NCBI GenBank assembly: GCA_037442845.1
Contig: JBBIPL010000025.1
Coordinates: 1 to 24,383, forward strand
Reading direction: 5' to 3'
Source: PFJX01 sp037442845
GTDB taxonomy: Bacteria > Pseudomonadota > Gammaproteobacteria > Burkholderiales > Thiobacillaceae
Length of the DNA: 24,383 bases
Made by a program: the position numbers and the translations under genes. Positions within the stretch are counted from its first letter, which is position 1; every line of letters begins with the position of its first letter. Below the pieces are notes generated by a model. The model had not been told where the DNA came from, made no database searches, and was given only the letters and a program-made list of their open reading frames with translations. Shown piece after piece: positions 1-8,583 of the stretch.

Positions 1-167
1 CATGCCGGCAATGGCCGCCTGCCAGCCGTTTTTGCCCACCGTGCGGCAAGAAAAAACCGATCAGACGGTGGGTTTTGCAAGAGGCTCAAGTCAGAACGTA
101 AATCGGGCGCCACGAGCCTGCACTTTCCAGGATTTCGCTGTTGCGAAGGTTAATAACCGGCTTCCTT
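1..167. other. Left-edge non-coding stretch
   Basis: I see no supportable gene in these first bases. The short open frames crossing them have no recognisable content. The stretch lies downstream of the minus-strand gene that ends at 168. Its only structure is a perfect 8-bp inverted repeat (CCCACCGT at 35-42 and ACGGTGGG at 65-72) with an A-rich loop, described separately as a possible terminator. Confidence 0.5.
35..76. terminator. Possible intrinsic terminator hairpin
   Basis: The arms 35-42 and 65-72 are perfect 8-bp complements around a 22-nt loop. On the plus strand the hairpin is followed by TTTT (73-76), so it could end a transcript entering from the left edge. On the minus strand, a smaller stem (ACCG/CGGT, positions 69-66 and 59-56) is followed by a run of T (the A run at 49-56). 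That could serve the minus-strand gene ending at 168, though it sits about 100 nt past the stop. Both readings are inference from shape only. Confidence 0.35.
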
Positions 168-578
168 TTACTTGCAACCCATCGCGGCGCGCATCTTGCC
201 CATGCGCTGGGCCTGAATGCCGGTGGCGATGGCCTTGGCGTCAGCGTTCTTGCCGGCGTAGACCAGTGGGATGATTTCGCCCTCGCGGGTCTTCTTGAAG
301 TCTTCCCAGACCGGCTTGAAGGCGGCGGATTTCGCCGCGTCGTCGGCGTTGTAGCTCTTGGCCATGGCCGCCAGAGTGGCATCCAGGCGGCCGCTGGCCT
401 CGTGGATCTTGGCCTTGAGGCCGTCGTAAGCGGCCTTGTCGGTGGAGCCGATCATGCTGACCAGGTTGGCGCGGGCATCCATCAGCGCGGCGCAGGCGTC
501 GTCGGCGGGGGCGGCCAGGGCGGCGCCGCTGGAGAAGACGGCCAGGGAAGCGATCATGAGCAGGGATTTCTTGTACAT
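168..578 (-). CDS. Small secreted helical protein, function unknown
   Basis: The product is 136 aa. Residues 1-22 form a clear Sec signal peptide: MYKK, then a hydrophobic stretch, then a cleavage-like ALA-A. The mature part is alanine-rich and strongly helical, with no membrane segment. It resembles small periplasmic four-helix-bundle proteins of the cytochrome c'/chemoreceptor sensor-domain type. There is no CXXCH haem motif, so it is not a c-type cytochrome. The only two cysteines of the mature chain lie near its ends (C29 and C135) and could form a disulfide that staples the bundle. The start is supported by AAAGGA about 7 nt upstream of the ATG. It is a single gene, divergent from the gene at 809. 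The secreted location is well supported; the ligand and role are unknown. Confidence 0.8.
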   Translation of the reverse strand: MYKKSLLMIASLAVFSSGAALAAPADDACAALMDARANLVSMIGSTDKAAYDGLKAKIHEASGRLDATLAAMAKSYNADDAAKSAAFKPVWEDFKKTREGEIIPLVYAGKNADAKAIATGIQAQRMGKMRAAMGCK

Positions 579-808
579 GGCAGGTCCTTTGCGAAACGTT
601 GCGGGAACGGCGACGATGACCCTACGCGCCGGCCAGCGGGGAACCGGTTCGCGGACGCTCGGGTACTGCCATCTTGTGGAAAGACCCCGCTTGGTTCATT
701 GATACCCGTCAACTATTTCGCATGTCGTCGGTCCTCGCGCACCGGCGCAGGCGGTGAACAGCTCGTGTATCGTTATGGCTGGTCAAAAACGAAGGCGACT
801 GAACGAGC
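579..808. other. Divergent intergenic region
   Basis: These 230 bp separate the divergent genes starting at 578 (-) and 809 (+), so promoters for both should lie here. I find no convincing -35/-10 pair on either strand. The AT-richer patch around 691-720 is the most likely plus-strand promoter area. The plus-strand gene has only a weak ribosome site (GAAGG near 791-795). No repeat or RNA gene was recognised. Confidence 0.4.
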
Positions 809-1117
809 ATGAAAGGCCCGAAAACCTACGACGAATACGTCGATCTGGTGCACCAGGCGGTGTACGAAATCGACGAGATGCGCGCCGGCATCGACTACGA
901 TCCGGAGAACGCCGAACGCTGGTCCAACATGCTGGACCACCTCGACGGCGTGCTGCGCAAGCTTTACGACGACATGATCGCGGACAATTACCAGTTTCCC
1001 ACCGGCAAGGATCTGCCCTACATGCAGTTTCTCAACCGCTGGGGTCGGGAGATCCCCTTCAAGCAACTGCTGGTGGTGATCAACCAGGCGCACAAGGACG
1101 GCCTGTCGCGTGGGTAA
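809..1117 (+). CDS. Conserved hypothetical protein
   Basis: The product is 102 aa, acidic and soluble, without a signal peptide or membrane segment. It is rich in aromatic and charged residues (YDEYVDLVHQ near the N-terminus, then YDPENAERW, then LPYMQFLNRWGREIPF), so it looks like a compact folded protein. I do not recognise a named domain. It begins a tightly packed run: its stop overlaps the GTG start of the next small gene by 8 bp, and that gene in turn overlaps pilS. Co-transcription with the PilS/PilR pair is therefore likely. A direct role in that signalling is only a guess from position. Confidence 0.75.
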   Translation: MKGPKTYDEYVDLVHQAVYEIDEMRAGIDYDPENAERWSNMLDHLDGVLRKLYDDMIADNYQFPTGKDLPYMQFLNRWGREIPFKQLLVVINQAHKDGLSRG

Positions 1118-1331
1118 GCTGATCACCCTCATCCTGCTGATCCTGCTTGGCGTCTATCTCTACCGCCGCATGACGCGGCGGCGCGATGCCGCCGCCGATG
1201 CCCGCGAAGCCCCGGCGGCGGAAGACATGGTGCGCTGCAAGACCTGCGGGGTGAACCTGCCCCGCTCGGAGGCCATCCTAAGCGGGGGACGTTTCTACTG
1301 TTGCGATGAACATCGCCGCCCCGATTCCTGA
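1110..1331 (+). CDS. PP0621-like small membrane-anchored zinc-ribbon-like protein
   Basis: The product is 73 aa and starts with GTG. Residues 3-19 form one hydrophobic membrane segment, followed at once by an arginine-rich stretch (RRMTRRR), which predicts a cytoplasmic C-terminal tail. The tail carries CKTCG and then, after about 20 residues, YCCDEH. This cysteine/histidine set could bind one zinc ion. The pattern fits the small PP0621-type proteins that I recall next to pilS in betaproteobacteria. The 8-bp overlap with the upstream gene and the 26-bp overlap with pilS argue for translational coupling. The biochemical role is unknown. Confidence 0.75.
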   Translation: MGKLITLILLILLGVYLYRRMTRRRDAAADAREAPAAEDMVRCKTCGVNLPRSEAILSGGRFYCCDEHRRPDS

Positions 1332-2895
1332 AGTTCCCGCCGCCGCTTATCCGGACAGTTTCTGGCGGTCCCTGGTCCATCTCAATCATTTCCGGCTGTT
1401 CCTGGCCTGCGCGCTGGGGCTGACGGGGCTGCTGTCCGGCCAACCCTTCACCCGGCTGGACCATCCCGTCCTCTTCACCCTCGTCTGCGCCGCCTATTTT
1501 TTCAGCGCCCTGCTGTTTCGCCGGCCGCTGTTGACGCGCGGCGAAGCCTTCGAGCGTCAGGTGGTGCGCCAGGTCATCGCCGACCTCGCCTGCCTGGGCG
1601 TGCTCATGTATCTCTCCGGCGGCAACGCCAGCGGCATGGGCCTGCTGCTCATCGTCACCGTGGCGGCTGTGGGCATGCTGCCGGAGACCCGCGCCGTGTT
1701 GTTCTGGGCGGCGGTGGCTTCCTTGGTGGTGCTCGGCGAGCAGACCCTGCAGCTCGTGCGTTTCGAAGCCGTCGTCGGCGGCTTCGTCCGTGCCGGGCTG
1801 CTGTCCCTCGGTTTTTTCGGCGTCGCCCTGCTGTCGCATGCCCTGGCGCGCGGCGCCCTGGCCGCCGCCGCCCTGGCGCGGGAAAAGTCGCGCCAGGCGG
1901 AGAGCCTCGCGCGCATCAACGAACGCGTCATCCAGGAACTGCCATACGCCGTGCTGGCGGTGAACGGCGAGGGCGAAGTGCTGCAATACAACGCGCGCGC
2001 CGAGAGCCTGCTGGCGACGCGCTTCCATGCCGGCTGCGGCCTTGCCCGCTGCGCGCCCGCGCTTGCCGGCCTGTGGGCGGACTGGCGGCAGAACCGGCCG
2101 CTGCCGGAGTATCCCTTCCAGGTCGATGAGGACGGCCACCGCCTGCGCGCCCGCTTCATCGAACTGGAACCCACGCGCCGCGAGGGCGCGGTGGTGGTGC
2201 TGGAGGACATGACCGAGCTGGAAGCGCAGGCGCAAAAGATGAAGCTGGCCTCCCTGGGCATGCTGACCGCCAACCTGGCGCACGAAATCCGCAATCCCCT
2301 GTCCGCCATCAGCCACGCCGCCGGACTGCTCAAGGAGGACGCGCGCGACGGCATCGCCCCCAAGCTGACGCGCATCATCGAGGACCATGTGCGCCGCCTC
2401 AACGGCCTGGTGGAGGATGTGCTGTCGCTCAACCGCCGCGACCGGCTGCGGCGCGGGCCTGTGGACCTGGAGGAATTCCTGCCGGCCTTCGTACAGCATT
2501 TCTCGCAACGCGAAGCGGTGGGGCCGGGCGTCGTGCACGTGCACCTGCCCAGGGAGAGCGCGGTCTGCATGGATAGCGGCCATCTTGAACAGATCCTGTG
2601 GAACCTGATGCGCAACGCCTGGCGCTATTGCAGCCGCCGGCCCGGCAGCATACGCATCCGCGTCGCCGCCGCCGAGGATCGCACCGAGATCGAGGTGGGC
2701 AACGACGGGCCGTCGATTATCCCGGAGGTACGCACCCACCTGTTCGAGCCGTTCTACACCACGGACAAGCAGGGCACCGGCCTGGGCCTCTACATCGCGC
2801 GGGAACTGGCGGAGGCCAACCGGGCGGTACTCCGCTATGTCGAAGGTCAGGAAGGCGCCGTGTTCCGGCTGACCTGCCAGGCGCCGCCCTGCTGA
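1306..2895 (+). CDS. PilS-type membrane sensor histidine kinase
   Basis: The product is 529 aa. It senses a membrane signal and phosphorylates the adjacent response regulator. Residues about 25-190 are hydrophobic and fit the six-helix membrane domain of PilS. A linker and a PAS-like region follow (about 205-300, including LPYAVLAVNGEGEVLQYNARA). The H-box HEIRNPLSAISHA has its phospho-accepting histidine at 326. The ATP-binding part shows an N-box (LEQILWNLMRNAWRY), the G1 region NDGPSI starting at 466, and GTGLGL at 490-495. The start overlaps the preceding small gene, and pilR follows 10 bp downstream, so the pair is an operon. In the known family PilS responds to pilin level in the inner membrane and controls pilA transcription. 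No pilin gene is present in this window. Confidence 0.93.
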   Translation: MNIAAPIPEVPAAAYPDSFWRSLVHLNHFRLFLACALGLTGLLSGQPFTRLDHPVLFTLVCAAYFFSALLFRRPLLTRGEAFERQVVRQVIADLACLGVLMYLSGGNASGMGLLLIVTVAAVGMLPETRAVLFWAAVASLVVLGEQTLQLVRFEAVVGGFVRAGLLSLGFFGVALLSHALARGALAAAALAREKSRQAESLARINERVIQELPYAVLAVNGEGEVLQYNARAESLLATRFHAGCGLARCAPALAGLWADWRQNRPLPEYPFQVDEDGHRLRARFIELEPTRREGAVVVLEDMTELEAQAQKMKLASLGMLTANLAHEIRNPLSAISHAAGLLKEDARDGIAPKLTRIIEDHVRRLNGLVEDVLSLNRRDRLRRGPVDLEEFLPAFVQHFSQREAVGPGVVHVHLPRESAVCMDSGHLEQILWNLMRNAWRYCSRRPGSIRIRVAAAEDRTEIEVGNDGPSIIPEVRTHLFEPFYTTDKQGTGLGLYIARELAEANRAVLRYVEGQEGAVFRLTCQAPPC

Positions 2896-2905
2896 GGAAT
2901 CAAGG

Positions 2906-4240
<1,335 letters not shown>

Positions 4241-4251
4241 CCGGCGCGGCC

Positions 4252-4566
4252 TCAGTCGCCGTGCTTCTCGCGCACCATCCGGTCGATGACGGCCATGACT
4301 TCCTTGCTGGCTGCCTCGGTTTCCCGCAGTTTCTCGTACATCTCTTGCTGCATGCCCGGGTTCTTTTCCCAGCCCTGGTCGAGGTAAGGCAGCATGGAGA
4401 CGGGCTCCAGCCAGGCGCGCATCATTGCCTGCCCCCAGGTCGCCAGGGCGATGCCGGCGAGCAGGAAGATCAGCATCTGCCATTGCGGGCCGTGCGCCGC
4501 CCAGGTCGCCAGGATGCCGAGCAGGATGAGTTTTTCCACCTTGCTGGGTGTCACGGGATTCTTCAT
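4252..4566 (-). CDS. Small membrane protein, unknown function
   Basis: The product is 104 aa. I chose the ATG at 4566 because GGAGAGAG lies just upstream of it; a longer frame from 4623 adds only a low-quality arginine-rich leader. Two hydrophobic segments (about 11-25 and 30-48) should form a membrane hairpin. They are followed by a charged amphipathic C-terminal part rich in Glu, Lys and Met (about 70-104) that could be a short coiled coil. I recognise no family. The gene faces pilR tail to tail and diverges from ampD, so it is probably transcribed alone. Confidence 0.65.
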   Translation of the reverse strand: MKNPVTPSKVEKLILLGILATWAAHGPQWQMLIFLLAGIALATWGQAMMRAWLEPVSMLPYLDQGWEKNPGMQQEMYEKLRETEAASKEVMAVIDRMVREKHGD

Positions 4567-4646
4567 GCGGGCTCTCTCCAAATGGCGGCGGGGGCCGCTC
4601 TGTCGTGGTTGCGCATGTATCATCGGCGCATGCGGGGAAAAATTGA

Positions 4647-5222
4647 ATGAATCGGACCGCGGCGCCGGGCGGCCTGCCGCGCCTGGATCGGCAAGGCTGG
4701 CTGGAGGGCGCGCGGCGGGTGCCTTCCGCCAATTGCGACGCGCGCCCGCGGGGCGAGGACATCCGCCTGGTGGTGATCCACAACATCAGTCTGCCGCCCG
4801 GTGAGTTCGGCGGTTCCGGCGTCGAAGAGCTGTTCACCAACCGTCTCGATGCCGACGCACACCCCTACTACGCGGCGATCCGCGACCTGCGCGTGTCGGC
4901 CCATTTCTTCATCCGCCGCGACGGCGAACTGGTGCAGTTCGTGCCCTGCGCCCTGCGCGCCTGGCATGCCGGCGCGTCCAGTTGGCGGGGGCGTCAGCGC
5001 TGCAACGACTTCTCCATCGGCATCGAGCTGGAAGGCAGCGACGCGCAGCCGTTCACCGATGCCCAGTATGCCGTCCTCAACCGTTTGCTGGCGGTTCTCG
5101 TCGGGCGCTATGCCATCGAGGGACTGGCCGGCCACGCGGACATCGCGCCCGGACGCAAGACCGATCCCGGGCCGCATTTCGACTGGACTCGGGTGGCTTG
5201 GCCGCCCGCGCGGTCGCCCTGA
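4647..5222 (+). CDS. ampD: 1,6-anhydro-N-acetylmuramyl-L-alanine amidase AmpD
   Basis: The product is 191 aa, the usual AmpD length, with no signal peptide, consistent with the cytoplasmic recycling enzyme. It cuts the stem peptide from anhydro-muropeptides during cell-wall recycling. In many bacteria this lowers the signal that induces AmpC beta-lactamase. The amidase_2 fold is visible. The three zinc ligands expected for the family are H45 (VVIHNIS), H163 (LAGHADI) and D173 (KTDPGPHFDW). The segments HFFIRRDGELVQFVP, AWHAGAS and FSIGIELEG are typical. It sits alone between a divergent small gene and the convergent panD. No ampC or ampR is nearby, so any beta-lactamase link here is only family knowledge. 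Confidence 0.95.
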   Translation: MNRTAAPGGLPRLDRQGWLEGARRVPSANCDARPRGEDIRLVVIHNISLPPGEFGGSGVEELFTNRLDADAHPYYAAIRDLRVSAHFFIRRDGELVQFVPCALRAWHAGASSWRGRQRCNDFSIGIELEGSDAQPFTDAQYAVLNRLLAVLVGRYAIEGLAGHADIAPGRKTDPGPHFDWTRVAWPPARSP

Positions 5223-5270
5223 GTACCGCCGACGGGTGGCCGGCTGCGGTAGAAGCCGACGTGGGTGGGT

Positions 5271-5651
5271 TCAGGCCGCTTGCGCGGGAATCCGCGCGCC
5301 GACGCGCTTGATGCGGTTCTTCTCGTCCACGTACACCAGGGTAGGCTCGAACTGGGCCAGCTCGATCTCGTTGTAGGTGGCGTAGCTCGCGATGATGAGG
5401 AAGTCGCCGACCGCCGCCTTGCGCGCGGCGGCGCCATTCACCGAGATCATGCCGGAGCCGCGCTGGCCGCGGATGGCGTAGGTGGCGAAGCGCTCGCCGT
5501 TGTTGACGTTGTAGATCTCGATGCGTTCGTATTCCCGGATGTCCGCGGCGTCCAGCAGGTTCTCGTCGATGGCGCAGGAGCCCTCGTATTCCAGCTCGGA
5601 AGCGGTGACACGAACGCGGTGCAGCTTGGACTTGAGCAGAGTGCGTTGCAT
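5271..5651 (-). CDS. panD: Aspartate 1-decarboxylase
   Basis: The product is 126 aa. It converts L-aspartate to beta-alanine, one of the two halves of pantothenate. It is a pyruvoyl enzyme made as a proenzyme. The self-cleavage site is visible as YEGSC, with Gly24-Ser25, where Ser25 becomes the pyruvoyl group. The conserved stretches IYNVNNGERFATY and NGAAARKAAVGDFLII also match the family. The gene is the last of the pan cluster but is separated from panC by 124 bp that contain a good -10 element, so it probably also has its own promoter. It is convergent with ampD, 48 bp away. Confidence 0.96.
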   Translation of the reverse strand: MQRTLLKSKLHRVRVTASELEYEGSCAIDENLLDAADIREYERIEIYNVNNGERFATYAIRGQRGSGMISVNGAAARKAAVGDFLIIASYATYNEIELAQFEPTLVYVDEKNRIKRVGARIPAQAA

Positions 5652-5683
5652 GGCGGTGACGGGGTACGGACAAACGGGCTGCG

Positions 5684-5712
5684 ATTATAGCTCGTTTTTG
5701 CAGTGCACAAGA
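5684..5712 (-). promoter_or_regulatory. Likely sigma-70 promoter of panD
   Basis: On the minus strand there is a perfect -10 TATAAT (5689-5684). The upstream -35 is less clear: TTGTGC (5710-5705) would give a 15-bp spacer, while TCTTGT (5712-5707) gives 17 bp. The expected start of transcription lies roughly 25 nt before the panD ATG at 5651. The block is AT-rich compared with its surroundings. Confidence 0.6.
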
Positions 5713-5775
5713 AAATACGGGAGGGGTATGCATGACCCAGTCGGGCGCCGGCCTGGCGGGCCGCCGCGCAGTGAC

Positions 5776-6597
5776 TCAACACTCGATGTTGTCGATGAGC
5801 CGGGTTGCGCCCAGGCGGGCGGCGGCGAGGATGACCAGGCCGCGTTCGTCCGGCCGCGGCGGCAGCAGGCTGGCGCGGCTGCGCACGGCGACGTAATCCA
5901 CCGCCCAGCCGTGACGGGTCAGCGCCTGCGCGGCCTCCGCCTCGATCGCGGCGAAGTCGCGCGCGCCGGCGCCGACGCGTTCGGCGGCGGCGCGCAGCAG
6001 GCGGTAGAGGCGCGGCGCCTCGGCGCGCTCCGCCGCCGACAGATAGCCGTTGCGGGAGGACAGGGCGAGGCCGTCGGCGGCCCGCTCGGTTTCCGCTTCC
6101 AGCATGACGATGGGCAGATTGAACTGGCGCACCATGCCCTTGAGGATGAAGAGTTGCTGGTAATCCTTCTTGCCGAACACCGCGTAGCGGGGCTGGACCA
6201 TGTTGAACAGCTTCAGCACCACGGTGGCCACGCCCTCGAAATGGCCGGGTCGGTGCGCGCCGCAGAGTTGGTCGGCGAGCGGCGGTCGCACCGTGAAGGT
6301 CTGAGGTTCCGCGTACATTTCGGCGAGGTCCGGGGCGAAGACGATGTCGGCGCCCACCGCCGCCAGTTGCTCGCAGTCGGCCTGCAAAGTGCGGGGATAG
6401 CGCTCGAAGTCCTCGCCGGCGCCGAATTGCAGCGGGTTGACGAAGATGCTGGACACCACCGGCCTGCCGTGTCGGGCGGCGATCTCGGCCAGGGCGACGT
6501 GGCCCGCGTGCAGATTGCCCATGGTAGGCACGAAGGCGGTTTCGCGCTCGCCGGCGAGGGCCGCGCGCAGTTCGGCGACGCTATGGATGAGGCGCAT
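5776..6597 (-). CDS. panC: Pantothenate synthetase (pantoate--beta-alanine ligase)
   Basis: The product is 273 aa. It joins pantoate and beta-alanine with ATP to give pantothenate, in the cytoplasm. It carries the nucleotidyltransferase signature PTMGNLHAGH (HXGH motif), IFVNPLQFGAGEDF, the pantoate/ATP region GKKDYQQ, and the KMSKS-like LSSRNGYL. I chose the ATG at 6597 because it shares one base with the panB stop codon (TGATG), a typical coupled arrangement. The open frame extends far upstream inside panB, but that part is a shadow. It is the product-joining step between its neighbours panB and panD. Confidence 0.96.
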   Translation of the reverse strand: MRLIHSVAELRAALAGERETAFVPTMGNLHAGHVALAEIAARHGRPVVSSIFVNPLQFGAGEDFERYPRTLQADCEQLAAVGADIVFAPDLAEMYAEPQTFTVRPPLADQLCGAHRPGHFEGVATVVLKLFNMVQPRYAVFGKKDYQQLFILKGMVRQFNLPIVMLEAETERAADGLALSSRNGYLSAAERAEAPRLYRLLRAAAERVGAGARDFAAIEAEAAQALTRHGWAVDYVAVRSRASLLPPRPDERGLVILAAARLGATRLIDNIEC

Positions 6598-7379
6598 CAG
6601 AAGGCGTGTTCCGGACTCGGGAACTCGCCGCTCCTCACCGCCGCCGCGTAGGCGCGGATGGCGGCGGCGATGTCGCCGGCGCCGCGCATGAAGTCGCGGG
6701 CGAAGCGCGGCGGCTTCGCGGTCAGGCCGAGCAGGTCCTGCAACACCAGCACCTGGCCGTCGCAGTGCGGGCCGGCGCCGATGCCGATGGTGGGTATGGC
6801 GAGTTGCCGGCTGACCGCCTCGGCCAGGGCGGCGGGGATGGATTCCAGCACCAGCATGCCGGCGCCGGCGGCTTCCAGGTCGGCGGCGTCGCGCGACAGT
6901 TGCGCGGCGGCTTTCGCTTCCCGCGCCTGCGCGCGGTAGCCGGTGGCATTGACGGACTGCGGCAGCAGGCCGAGATGGCCGCACACCGGGATGCCGCGCC
7001 GGGTCAGGAAGCGCACCGTTTCCAGCATGACCGCGCCGCCTTCCAGCTTGACCATGTTGGCGCCGGCGGCCATCAGCCGAGCGGATGCGTCGAAGGCCTG
7101 GGCAGGGCTTTTCTGGTAGGCGCCGAAGGGCAGGTCGGCCACCACGAAGGCCTTGCCGGCGACGCCGCGCGCCACCGCCTCGGTGTGGTAGGCCATCTGC
7201 TCCAGGGTGACGGGCAGGGTGGTGGCATGGCCCTGCACGGTCATGCCCAGCGAATCGCCCACCAGCAGCACGTCGATACCGTTGTCGACGAGGACGCGGG
7301 CGAAGCTGGCGTCGTAACAGGTCAGCACGCAAAGTTTTTCGCCCTGTTCGGCGCGGGCCAGGAGTTGGGGATAGAACAT
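6597..7379 (-). CDS. panB: 3-methyl-2-oxobutanoate hydroxymethyltransferase
   Basis: The product is 260 aa. It transfers a hydroxymethyl group from methylene-tetrahydrofolate to alpha-ketoisovalerate, the first committed step to pantoate. The TIM-barrel family shows LTCYDASFARVL near the N-terminus, then the metal-binding LVGDSLGMTVQGH (D42), GANMVKLEGG, VCGHLGLLPQSVN and the late IGIGAGPHCDGQ. A strong AAGGAGG ribosome site lies just before the ATG at 7379. It overlaps panC by one base, and the upstream nucleoside kinase ends 13 bp away, so all are probably on one transcript. PanB needs a folate cofactor, and folK lies two genes upstream. Confidence 0.96.
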   Translation of the reverse strand: MFYPQLLARAEQGEKLCVLTCYDASFARVLVDNGIDVLLVGDSLGMTVQGHATTLPVTLEQMAYHTEAVARGVAGKAFVVADLPFGAYQKSPAQAFDASARLMAAGANMVKLEGGAVMLETVRFLTRRGIPVCGHLGLLPQSVNATGYRAQAREAKAAAQLSRDAADLEAAGAGMLVLESIPAALAEAVSRQLAIPTIGIGAGPHCDGQVLVLQDLLGLTAKPPRFARDFMRGAGDIAAAIRAYAAAVRSGEFPSPEHAF

Positions 7380-7392
7380 ATCAACCTCCTTG

Positions 7393-8031
<639 letters not shown>

Positions 8032-8055
8032 CCTGTCTCCTGCTGCGATAGGCGG

Positions 8056-8583
8056 TCAGCGCGCGGCCCGCAGGACTTCGGCGGGCAGGCGCTCGACGCC
8101 GTCCAGGCACAGGCCGGCGAGGCAGTCGGCGGCGCGGCCGCAGCCGGGCACGAGGACATCCGGCGCGATTTCGGCCAGCGGGGCGATGACGAAGGCGCGT
8201 CCGGCCATGCGCGGATGCGGCAGGGTGAGGCCGGGTTCGTGCATGACGAGGCCGTCATACAGCAGCAGGTCGAGATCGAGGGTGCGCGGCGCGTTCTTGA
8301 ACACGCGGTCGCGGCCGTGGCGGGTCTCGATTTCCAGCAGGGCGGACATCAGCGCGCGCGGCGACAGGCGAGTGCGCAGTCCGGCGACGGCGTTGATGAA
8401 GTCGGGTTGTTCGACGTAGCCCACCGGCGTCGAACGGTACAGCGCGGAACGCGCGAACAGGCGGCTGTCCGGCAGGCGGCCCAGTTCGGCCATGGCCAGT
8501 TCCACCTGCTCGACGGGGTTGTCCAGATTGGCGCCCAGCGCCACGTAGGCGGCGATGTCAGGCAAGCTTGACCTCGACCGCAT
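8056..8583 (-). CDS. folK: 2-amino-4-hydroxy-6-hydroxymethyldihydropteridine pyrophosphokinase
   Basis: The product is 175 aa from the ATG at 8583. HPPK transfers pyrophosphate from ATP to the pterin in folate synthesis. Visible family features are YVALGANL near the N-terminus, QPDFINAVAGL, the signature RTLDLDLLLYDG with paired aspartates for Mg-ATP, and LPHPRMAGRAFV. The reading frame overlaps the 3' end of pcnB by 26 bp. A TTG at 8565, preceded by GAGG, would give a start 6 codons later. The ATG has AAGGA very close upstream. I prefer the ATG, but either start leaves the catalytic core intact. It is the second gene of the cluster that starts with pcnB. Confidence 0.93.
   Translation of the reverse strand: MRSRSSLPDIAAYVALGANLDNPVEQVELAMAELGRLPDSRLFARSALYRSTPVGYVEQPDFINAVAGLRTRLSPRALMSALLEIETRHGRDRVFKNAPRTLDLDLLLYDGLVMHEPGLTLPHPRMAGRAFVIAPLAEIAPDVLVPGCGRAADCLAGLCLDGVERLPAEVLRAAR

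Noticed and set aside
168..578. Cytochrome c or c' assignment for the secreted protein
   Set aside because: There is no CXXCH motif. The C-terminus ends in GCK with a single cysteine and no haem-ligand histidine.
5684..5775. Riboswitch or regulatory RNA before panD
   Set aside because: The expected leader from the TATAAT box is only about 25 nt, too short for a riboswitch, and no conserved aptamer pattern was seen.
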